Source: CAZDCZ01 sp964504155 (GTDB lineage Bacteria; Bacteroidota; Bacteroidia; Bacteroidales; UBA12077). Taken from it: DNA of 15,613 bases. Both the position numbers and the translations under genes were made by a program. Every line of letters starts with the position of its first letter. Position 1 is the first letter of the stretch. The stretch covers positions 1-15,613 of the forward strand of contig CAZDCZ010000068.1 in NCBI GenBank assembly GCA_964504155.1. Reading direction: 5' to 3'. Shown here piece after piece: positions 1 through 7,487 of the stretch. A model generated the notes under the pieces. That model worked only from the letters and a program-made list of their open reading frames with translations, did no database searches and was not told the DNA's origin.

Positions 1-79
1 ATTTACTATTTTTACATATTGTATTCTAAATATTTAGGCAAATATTTGTCAAACTTTTCGCTATATAATATGTACACTG

Positions 80-87
80 CAAACATA
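80..87 (-). promoter_or_regulatory. Possible -7 element pointing left out of the window
   Basis: On the minus strand this reads TATGTTTG, which fits the Bacteroidota -7 consensus TAnnTTTG. I see no good -33 TTTG at the expected distance. If real, it would drive a gene to the left of the window. Nothing coding is visible in bases 1-110. Confidence 0.3.
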
Positions 88-110
88 TATGAAAAGATTT
101 CTGAAATTAA

Positions 111-146
111 AAATAAAAAAAAAGCAAGCCTTATAGACCTGCTTTT
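111..146 (-). terminator. Intrinsic terminator after tRNA-Met
   Basis: Read on the minus strand, an 11-base arm beginning AAAAGCAGGTC pairs with GGCTTGCTTTT across the loop TATAA, with two G-U wobbles. A run of U residues follows (the A-rich stretch 111-119 on the plus strand). The hairpin starts two bases after the tRNA discriminator, as expected for a stand-alone tRNA transcription unit. Confidence 0.75.
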
Positions 147-147
147 G

Positions 148-221
148 TAGCGAGAAGAAGACTTGAACTTCCGACCTCATGATTATGAATCATGCGCTCT
201 AACCAGCTGAGCTACCTCGCC
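148..221 (-). tRNA. tRNA-Met (CAT anticodon, elongator-like)
   Basis: The minus strand folds into a complete cloverleaf. The acceptor stem is GGCGAGG/TCTCGCT with G-U pairs at both ends, and the D arm is GCTC/GAGC. The anticodon stem CATGA/TCATG encloses loop TTCATAA, and the T arm GGAAG/CTTCT encloses TTCAAGT. The anticodon CAT lies at 185-187. The three G-C pairs typical of initiator tRNA are missing from the anticodon stem, so this is an elongator tRNA-Met or, less likely, the tRNA-Ile whose CAT is modified to lysidine. CCA is not encoded. Confidence 0.93.
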
Positions 222-259
222 ATAATATTATATAATAATTTTAATGTTCGTATAAATTG

Positions 260-289
260 CAAATTTAGAAATTATAATTCCGAGAACAA
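260..289 (-). promoter_or_regulatory. Probable promoter of the tRNA-Met gene
   Basis: On the minus strand a TTG (287-289) lies 19 bases upstream of TAAATTTG (260-267), a full match to the Bacteroidota -7 consensus TAnnTTTG. The predicted start point would leave a leader of roughly 30 bases before the mature tRNA end at 221. Confidence 0.5.
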
Positions 290-331
290 TATAATCTAAC
301 TCTTTAGATTCAATATTTTATTATCGGGCTG

Positions 332-339
332 CAAATATA
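332..339 (-). promoter_or_regulatory. Second candidate -7 element upstream of tRNA-Met
   Basis: The minus strand reads TATATTTG followed by CAGC, a sequence often seen at Bacteroidota -7 sites. No convincing -33 element is visible. It could be an alternative, more distant promoter for the tRNA. The rest of 222-519 is AT-rich with no coding signal. Confidence 0.28.
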
Positions 340-459
340 GTATTTTATTTTTTCTTTTATAATTCTTTTATAATTTTTCTAAAAAAAAAATCTTATATTG
401 CATAATATAACTTTAAATATATTGTTTTATTACAGTCAGGACAATACTTATATTGACAT

Positions 460-480
460 ATCATAATTTCAATTTATGAT
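460..480. repeat. Short inverted repeat upstream of the START-like gene
   Basis: A 7-bp perfect inverted repeat, ATCATAA and TTATGAT, surrounds a 7-base centre about 40 bases before the ATG at 520. It could be an operator or a leader hairpin for the START-like gene. It is short and AT-rich, so chance is possible. Confidence 0.3.
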
Positions 481-519
481 TACAACTAATATCTTTAGAA
501 ACAAACTAACAATAATATT

Positions 520-903
520 ATGAAAATAAAATACGAACTTGAATATTCATTAAATTCATCTCCAAATATATTATTTTATAGACTAAGCACTCCCGGAGGA
601 CTTTCCGAATGGTTTGCAGATGATATAAATATAACAGACAAAATATTTACATTTATTTGGAACGGAACAGAGCAAAAAGCCGAAATGTTACAGAAAAAAG
701 CAAACCAATCAGTTCGATTTAAATGGTTAGATGATGATGATGATGATAAAGATAGTTATTTCGAATTCAGAATTCACAAAGATGCAATTACAGGAGATGT
801 AGCATTAATAATTACCGATTTCGCCGAAGAAGACGAAAAAGATGATGCCATTGATTTATGGAATACCCAAGTATCGGAACTAAAACATGTTATAGGACTA
901 TAA
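520..903 (+). CDS. START-like (SRPBCC-fold) domain protein
   Basis: This 127-residue cytoplasmic protein has no signal peptide or membrane segment. It resembles the small START-like / AHSA1-type family common in Bacteroidota: N-terminal strand KIKYELEYSLNSS, then a helix ending in GGLSEWFADD, which is the usual start of the ligand-binding helix-grip fold (residues 1-36). Alternating strands follow and a long C-terminal helix begins near residue 108 (IDLWNTQVSELKHVIG). The family binds hydrophobic ligands in other members; no ligand or partner is known for this type. Residues 71-76 are six consecutive Asp encoded by (GAT)6 at 730-747, in a loop between strands. A hairpin terminator follows at 993-1035, so it is probably transcribed alone. 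The family call is fairly secure, the cellular role is not. Confidence 0.85.
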   Translation: MKIKYELEYSLNSSPNILFYRLSTPGGLSEWFADDINITDKIFTFIWNGTEQKAEMLQKKANQSVRFKWLDDDDDDKDSYFEFRIHKDAITGDVALIITDFAEEDEKDDAIDLWNTQVSELKHVIGL

Positions 904-992
904 TTAAATTGCATACATATTGTTTAATTTATTTTCAATCTGCTAATAAAATAGATATTCAGAATATTTTCAGTATTTACTTCGAAAACACT

Positions 993-1035
993 ATAAGCTT
1001 TTTAATTCTTTTATATGAGTATTTAAAAAGCTTAT
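993..1035. terminator. Hairpin terminator between the START-like gene and the lptF-like gene
   Basis: A 13-bp perfect inverted repeat (ATAAGCTTTTTAA and TTAAAAAGCTTAT) encloses a 17-base loop and is followed by TTTATTATTTT. It lies 90 bases after the START-like stop codon and ahead of the next promoter, so it probably separates the two transcription units. The stem is AT-rich except for the AAGCTT core. The rest of 904-1089 shows nothing else. Confidence 0.5.
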
Positions 1036-1089
1036 TTATTATTTTATATCTGAATAATAGTACAATTATCGTAAATAATGCTAAATAAG

Positions 1090-1124
1090 TTTGTGCAGAT
1101 TTTAAAATAAATGCTTTATTTTTG
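1090..1124 (+). promoter_or_regulatory. Bacteroidota-type promoter for the lptF-like operon
   Basis: TTTG at 1090-1093 and TATTTTTG at 1117-1124 are separated by 23 bases and match the -33 TTTG / -7 TAnnTTTG consensus. Transcription would start near 1131, about 20 bases before the GTG start at 1150. This supports that start codon and a short leader. Confidence 0.65.
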
Positions 1125-1149
1125 TACACTATAAAAAAAGTATACTACT

Positions 1150-2709
1150 GTGAAACGACTACATAAATTTATAATTACATCATATTTAGGTCCATTAATT
1201 TTAACCTTTTTTATTTCACTATTCGTTCTACTATTACAGTTTCTTTGGAAATATATTGACGATTTGGCCGGAAAAGGTTTAGATTGGACTGTAATTGCAG
1301 AACTAATGTTATACGCATCTGCAAGATTAGTTCCAATGGCTTTACCATTAGCCGTTCTTTTATCGTCGATAATGACTTTTGGAAATTTAGGCGAAAATTT
1401 CGAACTTACTGCAATAAAATCTGCAGGAATATCTCTTCAAAAATTCATGTTACCATTAATTTTTCTAATAATAATAATCAGTATTGGAGCATTCTTTTAT
1501 TCAAACAGAGTAATTCCATATACTAATCTTAAAACAGGAGCTTTAATTTACGACATAAAACACCAAAGACCCGAATTGCAAATTACAGAAGGAGTATTTT
1601 ATAATGGCATTAAAGACTTTAGCATAAAAATTAAAGAAAAAGATTACAAAACAAATCTTTTACAGGATATTATGATTTATGATCATAGAAATAATAAAGG
1701 AAATTATTTTGTTACTGTTGCCGATTCGGGATATATGAAAATAACTCCGGATGAGACAAAACTCATTCTCACATTATATAATGGACACTCATACGAAGAA
1801 ATGGATGAGAATATTAAAAATAAGAGTTATAGAAAAAGGAAATATCCTCAACAAAAACAAGAATTCGAAAAACAAGTAATAAATTTTGATTTAACTAATT
1901 TAGATTTTAATCGTTCTGACGAAAATCTTTTTAAGAATAATTATCAAATGCTTAATATATCGCAACTTGAATATGCAGAAGACTCTCTAAAACACAACTA
2001 TAAAAAACGTGTTAATGAATTCTCAAGTAACTTGTTGAAAAGAAATTATTTTAAACGCGAAAAAAATTTCAAACAAAATTTAAGAGCAAGAAAAAATGTT
2101 AAACCAAAATTTGAAAAGCAGTTAAAAAATGACATCATTATAAATACAAACAAAAAAGATACAATAAACAAAATTGTTAAGCAATCATTATTAGGGTCTA
2201 TAAGTATTAAAAATATCGATAGTCTGTATTATTCCCTTAGCAAAAAAAAGAAAACTGTTGCTATGAAAAACGCAATTACATATGCTAGAGCAACTCATAA
2301 CACTATAATTAATTCTAAGAAACAATTTAATTATAAAGCCGAAGTTATAAGACGACATGCAATAGAATGGCATAGAAAGTTTTCATTATCATTTGCTTGC
2401 TTAGTTTTCTTTTTAATTGGGGCTCCATTCGGAGCTATCGTAAGAAAAGGAGGATTAGGCACACCTGTTGTTATTTCTGTTCTATTTTTTATTATTTATT
2501 ATATGATATCAATATCGGGCGAAAAATTTGCAAGAGAGGGTGTTCTTCCTCCTTACATTGGCATGTGGATATCATCGTACATATTATTCCCCATTGGAAT
2601 ATTCTTATCGTACAAAGCAACTACCGATTCTGTTATTTTAAATCCTGATTTTTATTTAAACTTTTTTAAAAAACTATCGAAGAAATATCGTAAAAAGACA
2701 AACAAATAA
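1150..2709 (+). CDS. LptF/LptG-family permease (YjgP/YjgQ type)
   Basis: This is an inner-membrane subunit of the LptB2FG transporter that extracts lipopolysaccharide from the inner membrane and passes it to the periplasmic bridge. Three membrane segments at the N end (about 12-33, 54-78 and 98-118) and three at the C end (about 411-431, 437-456 and 470-488) bracket a periplasmic beta-jellyroll region (about 130-260), the family layout. KRLHKFIITSYLGPL is the usual first-helix start, which with the promoter position supports GTG at 1150. At 519 residues it is clearly longer than the E. coli proteins (about 360). The extra length is a Lys/Asn-rich, probably helical stretch at about 260-400; long versions are usual in Bacteroidota. 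It leads an operon, with a GT4 glycosyltransferase starting six bases after its stop. LptF and LptG cannot be told apart here. Confidence 0.9.
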   Translation: MKRLHKFIITSYLGPLILTFFISLFVLLLQFLWKYIDDLAGKGLDWTVIAELMLYASARLVPMALPLAVLLSSIMTFGNLGENFELTAIKSAGISLQKFMLPLIFLIIIISIGAFFYSNRVIPYTNLKTGALIYDIKHQRPELQITEGVFYNGIKDFSIKIKEKDYKTNLLQDIMIYDHRNNKGNYFVTVADSGYMKITPDETKLILTLYNGHSYEEMDENIKNKSYRKRKYPQQKQEFEKQVINFDLTNLDFNRSDENLFKNNYQMLNISQLEYAEDSLKHNYKKRVNEFSSNLLKRNYFKREKNFKQNLRARKNVKPKFEKQLKNDIIINTNKKDTINKIVKQSLLGSISIKNIDSLYYSLSKKKKTVAMKNAITYARATHNTIINSKKQFNYKAEVIRRHAIEWHRKFSLSFACLVFFLIGAPFGAIVRKGGLGTPVVISVLFFIIYYMISISGEKFAREGVLPPYIGMWISSYILFPIGIFLSYKATTDSVILNPDFYLNFFKKLSKKYRKKTNK

Positions 2710-2714
2710 CTTAC

Positions 2715-3914
2715 ATGAACATTCTTCAAATAAGTAATAAAGGAATATTTCCTCCCGACGGAGGAAATATTGCAACATTTAACCTTACAAAATCGTTTGC
2801 ATCTCTAGGACACAATGTTTACCTACTTACTATGCTTACTTATAAGCATAGTAATAAAACAGAACTTATACCAAAAGAATTAAAACATAAAATTATCCTC
2901 GATGGAATATCCATTAATACCAAACCTTCGATAATTAAAATATTAAAAAATTTTATTGCTTCGAAACTTCCATATAATGCCGAAAGATTTATTTCTATAA
3001 AATTTAAAACCCACTTAATACAAATATTAAACACTAACAGCTTCGACATAATACAATTAGAAGGACTATATTCGTTATTATATTTATCGGATATTAAAAA
3101 ACATTCTAAAGCGTTAATTTCGTACCGACCACATAATATAGAACACAATATTTGGACAAGTGTAGCCAAAGAAAAACACAATATTCTTATTAAAATATAT
3201 CTAAATATACTAAGTAAACGTATATTCAAACTAGAAGAAAAACACCTTAATAAATACGATGTAATTATACCAATATCGGAAAACGACGCTCTATTTTACA
3301 AAAACTCTAATTGTACTGTTCCGCTTCATGTAGCTACCGGAGGAATAAACATCTCTGATTTCGATGCAATAAAAAGTCAAACAACAAACAATTCCTTATT
3401 TTATATAGGTGCCTTAGATTGGCAACCAAATCAAAATGGAATATTATGGTTTATTAAAACGGTTTGGCCTAAAATAAATAAAGAAAATAAAAATATAAAG
3501 TTTTATATTGCAGGAAGAAATGCTCCTAAATGGTTTGAAAAAAAAATATCGAAAGAAAATATTATATATCTTGGAGAAATTGATGATGCATATTCTTACA
3601 TTAAATCGAATACTATAATGCTAATTCCTCTTTTCTCCGGCAGTGGAATACGAATAAAAATTATTGAAGGTATGGCTTTACGAAAAACAATAATTTCAAC
3701 AAGCATGGGAGCCACAGGCATCCCTTACACAAATAAAAAAGACATATTAATTGCAAATACAAAAAATGAATTTATTAATTACATTAATCTTTATATAAAC
3801 AACAAAAAACAACAAAAAAATATTGGAGACAACGCATACAAATTGGTTGTTGAAAATTTCAACAATCTTTCTATTGCCAAATCTGTAATAAATTTTTATA
3901 ATAAAAATCTATAA
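2715..3914 (+). CDS. GT4-type glycosyltransferase (GT-B fold)
   Basis: This is a 399-residue cytoplasmic glycosyltransferase that probably transfers a sugar from an activated donor to a cell-surface polysaccharide or lipid-linked acceptor. The N-terminal Rossmann half opens with NILQISNKGIFPPDGGNIA, the glycine-rich acceptor-side loop. RPHNIEHNIW (138-147) and GALDWQPN (232-239) are hallmarks of Bacteroidota GT4 enzymes, as is GSGIRIKIIEGM (309-320) with donor-binding Glu318. ISTSMGATGI follows. The usual Gly in 'EAMALGKPV' is Arg here (ALRKTI). It begins six bases after the permease gene and its stop overlaps the next ATG by one base, so it is translated in the same operon. The sugar and acceptor cannot be deduced. 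Confidence 0.88.
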   Translation: MNILQISNKGIFPPDGGNIATFNLTKSFASLGHNVYLLTMLTYKHSNKTELIPKELKHKIILDGISINTKPSIIKILKNFIASKLPYNAERFISIKFKTHLIQILNTNSFDIIQLEGLYSLLYLSDIKKHSKALISYRPHNIEHNIWTSVAKEKHNILIKIYLNILSKRIFKLEEKHLNKYDVIIPISENDALFYKNSNCTVPLHVATGGINISDFDAIKSQTTNNSLFYIGALDWQPNQNGILWFIKTVWPKINKENKNIKFYIAGRNAPKWFEKKISKENIIYLGEIDDAYSYIKSNTIMLIPLFSGSGIRIKIIEGMALRKTIISTSMGATGIPYTNKKDILIANTKNEFINYINLYINNKKQQKNIGDNAYKLVVENFNNLSIAKSVINFYNKNL

Positions 3915-5092
3915 TGAATTTCGAATTTATTCTATTAATATTGTTAATAATAATTTTCTATTCCTACATTGGGTACATAGGGATTTTGCTTATATTCAAT
4001 TCTATAAATTTATTATTCAAAAAAATAAACAAAAACTACTCTGCTTATCAACCGGAAGTATGTCTTCTTGTTGTAGCCTATAATGAAGAAGAATTTGCAG
4101 AAAAAAAAATACGAAATACTTTATCGCTAAATTATCCGAAAAAACTGCTTCATAAAATATGGATTACAGATGGCTCTACCGACAAAACCCCTAGTATAGT
4201 AAAAAACTATTCAGATATTACATTATTACACCGAAGTGAACGTAAAGGGAAAACTGCAGCTATAAACAGAGCGCTAAAATATGTTAATTCGCCAATTGTT
4301 ATTTTTTCTGATGCAAATACAATATTATCTCCCAATTCAATTTCAGAAATAGTTAAACTATTTATTAATCCATCTGTTGGATGTGTTGCCGGAGAAAAAA
4401 AAATATTAAAAAAAGATAAAGATAATGCTGTAAATTCCGGTGAAGGACTATATTGGATGTACGAATCGATTTTAAAAAAAACAGAATCGAATTTTTATTC
4501 TACTATTGGTGCAGCAGGAGAACTTTTTGCAATAAGAACTGAACTTTTTAATACAATTAAAGAAGACACAATATTAGACGATTTTGAGATATCGTTACAA
4601 GTAGTTCTTAATGGATATAAAATTAAATACGCCCCAAAAGCATACGCCATAGAAAATGCTTCAATAAATATTAAAGAAGAATTAAAAAGAAAAACACGAA
4701 TAGCAGCAGGAAGTTATCAAACATTATTCCGATTAAAAAAACTATTGAATCCTTTTAAAAATCCTATCCTTTGGTTTATGTATGTATCTCACAAAGTATT
4801 AAGATGGACTATCATTCCTTTTTCTCTGCCACTAATATTCGTTCTTAATGTTTTAATTTTTTCTAAATGCACAAGTTGTATTAATTTCTTTTCAATATTA
4901 TTTTATTGTCAAATACTATTTTATTTACTTGTATTAATAGGATATTTTTTTCAATCAAAAAAAATAAAATATAATTTTATTTATGCACCATACTATTTTG
5001 TAGTAATGAACCTGTCGCTAATAATTGGTTTTTTTAAATATATTAACAAAACACAAACAGTATTGTGGGAAAAATCGAAACGAGAAACATAA
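3914..5092 (+). CDS. Membrane-bound GT2-type glycosyltransferase
   Basis: This 392-residue GT-A enzyme of the cellulose-synthase/hyaluronan-synthase-like GT2 group has an N-terminal membrane anchor (about 4-34) and about three C-terminal membrane helices (about 298-317, 324-346 and 355-374). Nucleotide-sugar binding residues are visible: VAYNEE (54-59), TDGSTD (85-90), the metal-binding SDAN (132-135) in place of DxD, and the catalytic LDDFE (221-225). RKTRIAAGSYQ (259-269) replaces the QxxRW seen in processive synthases, as in many single-transfer relatives. It follows the GT4 gene with a one-base overlap, suggesting that the two enzymes act in one glycan pathway. A processive synthase is possible but less likely without QxxRW. 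Confidence 0.88.
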   Translation: MNFEFILLILLIIIFYSYIGYIGILLIFNSINLLFKKINKNYSAYQPEVCLLVVAYNEEEFAEKKIRNTLSLNYPKKLLHKIWITDGSTDKTPSIVKNYSDITLLHRSERKGKTAAINRALKYVNSPIVIFSDANTILSPNSISEIVKLFINPSVGCVAGEKKILKKDKDNAVNSGEGLYWMYESILKKTESNFYSTIGAAGELFAIRTELFNTIKEDTILDDFEISLQVVLNGYKIKYAPKAYAIENASINIKEELKRKTRIAAGSYQTLFRLKKLLNPFKNPILWFMYVSHKVLRWTIIPFSLPLIFVLNVLIFSKCTSCINFFSILFYCQILFYLLVLIGYFFQSKKIKYNFIYAPYYFVVMNLSLIIGFFKYINKTQTVLWEKSKRET

Positions 5093-5136
5093 ATATTTTT
5101 ATATAATTCTTATTATGTAATTCAAAACACTTATTG

Positions 5137-5144
5137 TATTTTTG
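5137..5144 (+). promoter_or_regulatory. Probable -7 element for ribBA
   Basis: TATTTTTG matches TAnnTTTG and lies 30 bases before the ribBA ATG. The -33 region has only a weak TTATG near 5113-5117. If used, ribBA and fmt form an operon separate from the glycosyltransferases. Confidence 0.45.
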
Positions 5145-5174
5145 CAAAAAATTACACACTAATCTTTTTGATAA

Positions 5175-6431
5175 ATGTCAGAAAATAATATAGTATCCAA
5201 TAAAAAACTAAACACAATAGAAGAAGCTATTGAAGATATTCGCAATGGTAAAATAATTATTGTTGTTGATGATGAAAATAGAGAAAACGAAGGAGATTTT
5301 GTTGTTGCAGCAGAACTTATTACACCCGAAATAATAAATTTCATGGCAACTTACGGCAGAGGTTTAATATGTGCTCCATTACCAGAATCAAGATGTAATG
5401 AGCTAGAATTAGATTTAATGGTTGGTGATAATACTGCCTTACAAGCAACACCATTTACAGTATCTGTTGATTTATTAGGACATGGTTGTACTACAGGAAT
5501 TTCTGCATCAGACAGAGCAAAAACAATTAAAGCACTTATTGACCCTTCGACAAAACTTGAAGAATTAGGTCGTCCCGGACATATTTTCCCATTGAAAGCC
5601 AGAGGGAAAGGTGTATTACGTAGAGCCGGACATACTGAAGCTGTTGTAGATCTCACAAGACTAGCAGGATTAAAACCAGGTGGCGCCATTGTTGAAATTA
5701 TGAACGACGATGGTACTATGGCTAGACTTCCTCAGTTATTAGAAATATCTAAAAAATTTAATCTTAAAATTATATCTATTGAAGATTTAATTAAATACCG
5801 ATTACAACAAGAAAGTATTATTGAAAAAGGAGTGTGCGTAAAACTTCCTACAGAATATGGGGATTTTGATCTTATTCCTTTTAGACAAAAATCTAATGGC
5901 TTAGAACACGTTGCTATAATTAAAGGAAGTTGGACTCAAGACGATACTGTTTTAGTTAGAGTACACTCATCGTGTGTTACCGGCGATATTTTCGGCTCGA
6001 AAAGATGCGATTGCGGACACCAATTACACAAAGCAATGCAAATGATTGATAAAAAAGGACAAGGTGTTGTTCTATATATGAATCAAGAAGGTAGAGGAAT
6101 AGGTTTATTTAACAAAATAAAAGCATACAAATTACAAGAAGAAGGCAGAGACACTGTTGAAGCCAATATAGAACTTGGATTTGATGAAGACGAAAGAGAT
6201 TATGGTGTTGGAGCAAGTATTTTGCACGAATTAGGATTAACCAAAATCAGTCTGCTTACAAACAACCCGGTTAAAAGAAAAGGACTTGAAGGATATGGTA
6301 TTGAAATAGTTGAAAACGTTCAAATAGAAATTAAACCAAACAAGTATAACGAACATTACCTTTCTACTAAAAAATATAAAATGGGACATACTTTAGAACT
6401 TGTTAAACCATATAAAAACAATCACGAATAA
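5175..6431 (+). CDS. ribBA: Bifunctional DHBP synthase / GTP cyclohydrolase II
   Basis: This enzyme supplies both branches of riboflavin synthesis. The N-terminal RibB half converts ribulose 5-phosphate to 3,4-dihydroxy-2-butanone 4-phosphate plus formate; the C-terminal RibA half opens GTP to the diaminopyrimidine plus formate and pyrophosphate. In the RibB half (about 11-210), DDENRENEGDF (32-42) is the metal/substrate loop, and GHGCTTGIS and RRAGHTEAVVDL carry further active-site residues including His153. In the RibA half (about 215-410), the zinc cysteines are Cys267, Cys278 and Cys280 in SSCVTGD...KRCDCG, followed by GRGIGL (306-311) and DERDYGVGA. At 418 residues it is full length for the fused form. 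Both halves keep their key motifs, so both activities are expected. fmt follows after 39 bases without a clear promoter or terminator. Confidence 0.97.
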   Translation: MSENNIVSNKKLNTIEEAIEDIRNGKIIIVVDDENRENEGDFVVAAELITPEIINFMATYGRGLICAPLPESRCNELELDLMVGDNTALQATPFTVSVDLLGHGCTTGISASDRAKTIKALIDPSTKLEELGRPGHIFPLKARGKGVLRRAGHTEAVVDLTRLAGLKPGGAIVEIMNDDGTMARLPQLLEISKKFNLKIISIEDLIKYRLQQESIIEKGVCVKLPTEYGDFDLIPFRQKSNGLEHVAIIKGSWTQDDTVLVRVHSSCVTGDIFGSKRCDCGHQLHKAMQMIDKKGQGVVLYMNQEGRGIGLFNKIKAYKLQEEGRDTVEANIELGFDEDERDYGVGASILHELGLTKISLLTNNPVKRKGLEGYGIEIVENVQIEIKPNKYNEHYLSTKKYKMGHTLELVKPYKNNHE

Positions 6432-6470
6432 TTTTATATCCTATTTTTATAACACTGTAACCAACAATAA

Positions 6471-7436
6471 ATGAAAAAAGAAGATTTTAAGATAATTTTT
6501 TTAGGAACACCCGATTTTGCAGTTCCTTCATTAAAAGCTCTTATCGAAAATAATTTTAATGTTGTTGGTGTTATTACAAATCCGGATAAACCAGCCGGAA
6601 GAGGTCAAAAGATACAAGAATCGGCAGTAAAAAAATATGCAAAAAAAAATAATCTAAATATTCTTCAACCTCAGAAATTTAGAGATGAAAATTTTCTTAG
6701 CCAATTAAGAAAATTAGATGCAGACCTGCAAATTGTTGTAGCTTTTAAAATGCTTCCTGAAATAATATGGAGCATGCCTAAATATGGCACAATAAATCTT
6801 CATTCATCGCTTTTGCCAAATTATCGTGGAGCAGCTCCAATAAATCATGCAATAATTAATGGAGAAACAAAAACCGGGGTATCAACTTTTTTTCTTAAAC
6901 ATAAAATAGATACAGGAAATATAATTCTTCAAGAAGAAGTAGAGATATCGAAAAACGAAACAGCAGGAGACCTTCACGACAAATTAATGTTAACAGGAGC
7001 CAATTTATTAATTAAAACTGTTGATAGTATAATACAAGATAAATACACTTTAAAAGAACAAGATTCTATATATACAAAGAACAAAATATTATATTCTGCT
7101 CCAAAAATATTTAAAGACGATTGTAAAATAGATTGGACAAAAGATATTAACAAAATACATAATCATATCAGGGGATTATGCCCCTATCCTGCTGCATGGT
7201 CAACATTAATATCGCCAGACAATAAAAATATTATTGTAAAAATATTCGAAACCGAAAAGGAAATTATAAATCACAATAATAATTGCGGTAAAATTATTAT
7301 TGAAAATAACATATTGAAAATAGCTGTAAATAATGGGTTTATAATAATTAAAAGTTTACAACAAGCCGGAAAAAGAAAGTTAAGTGCAAACGATTTTATT
7401 AGAGGATTTCATAATATCGAAAATTACACTTTTTAA
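6471..7436 (+). CDS. fmt: Methionyl-tRNA formyltransferase
   Basis: Fmt transfers a formyl group from 10-formyltetrahydrofolate to the amino group of Met on initiator tRNA in the cytoplasm. FLGTPDFAVPSL (10-21) starts the Rossmann-like domain. Catalytic Asn109 and His111 lie in the NLHSSLLP motif, followed by YRGAAPI, and Asp147 lies in HKIDTGNI. The C-terminal OB-type tRNA-binding domain begins around residue 205, with the typical IHNHIRGLCPYPAAWS. The length of 321 residues is normal. It is probably co-transcribed with ribBA and ends just before a hairpin shared with the convergent glucosaminidase gene. Confidence 0.97.
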   Translation: MKKEDFKIIFLGTPDFAVPSLKALIENNFNVVGVITNPDKPAGRGQKIQESAVKKYAKKNNLNILQPQKFRDENFLSQLRKLDADLQIVVAFKMLPEIIWSMPKYGTINLHSSLLPNYRGAAPINHAIINGETKTGVSTFFLKHKIDTGNIILQEEVEISKNETAGDLHDKLMLTGANLLIKTVDSIIQDKYTLKEQDSIYTKNKILYSAPKIFKDDCKIDWTKDINKIHNHIRGLCPYPAAWSTLISPDNKNIIVKIFETEKEIINHNNNCGKIIIENNILKIAVNNGFIIIKSLQQAGKRKLSANDFIRGFHNIENYTF

Positions 7437-7447
7437 ATACGCTTGCT

Positions 7448-7465
7448 TTTAGCTAATAAGCTAAA
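7448..7465. terminator. Possible bidirectional hairpin between convergent genes
   Basis: TTTAGCT and AGCTAAA form a 7-bp perfect stem around AATA in the 51-base gap between fmt and the convergent glucosaminidase gene. A second, AT-only inverted repeat (ATATAAA/TTTATAT) follows at about 7470-7486. The U tracts are not immediately adjacent, so termination strength is uncertain. Confidence 0.4.
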
Positions 7466-7487
7466 TTCGATATAAATTTTTTATATT

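Noticed and set aside
858..1088. 76-residue open frame after the START-like gene
   Set aside because: It overlaps the START-like gene, runs through the terminator hairpin, has low-complexity composition and matches no family.
2840..3229. 129-residue minus-strand open frame inside the GT4 gene
   Set aside because: It is antisense to a clearly recognised glycosyltransferase and has the composition of a complement of AT-rich coding sequence.
5351..5689. 112-residue minus-strand open frame inside ribBA
   Set aside because: It is a shadow of the conserved RibB domain with no independent start or family features.
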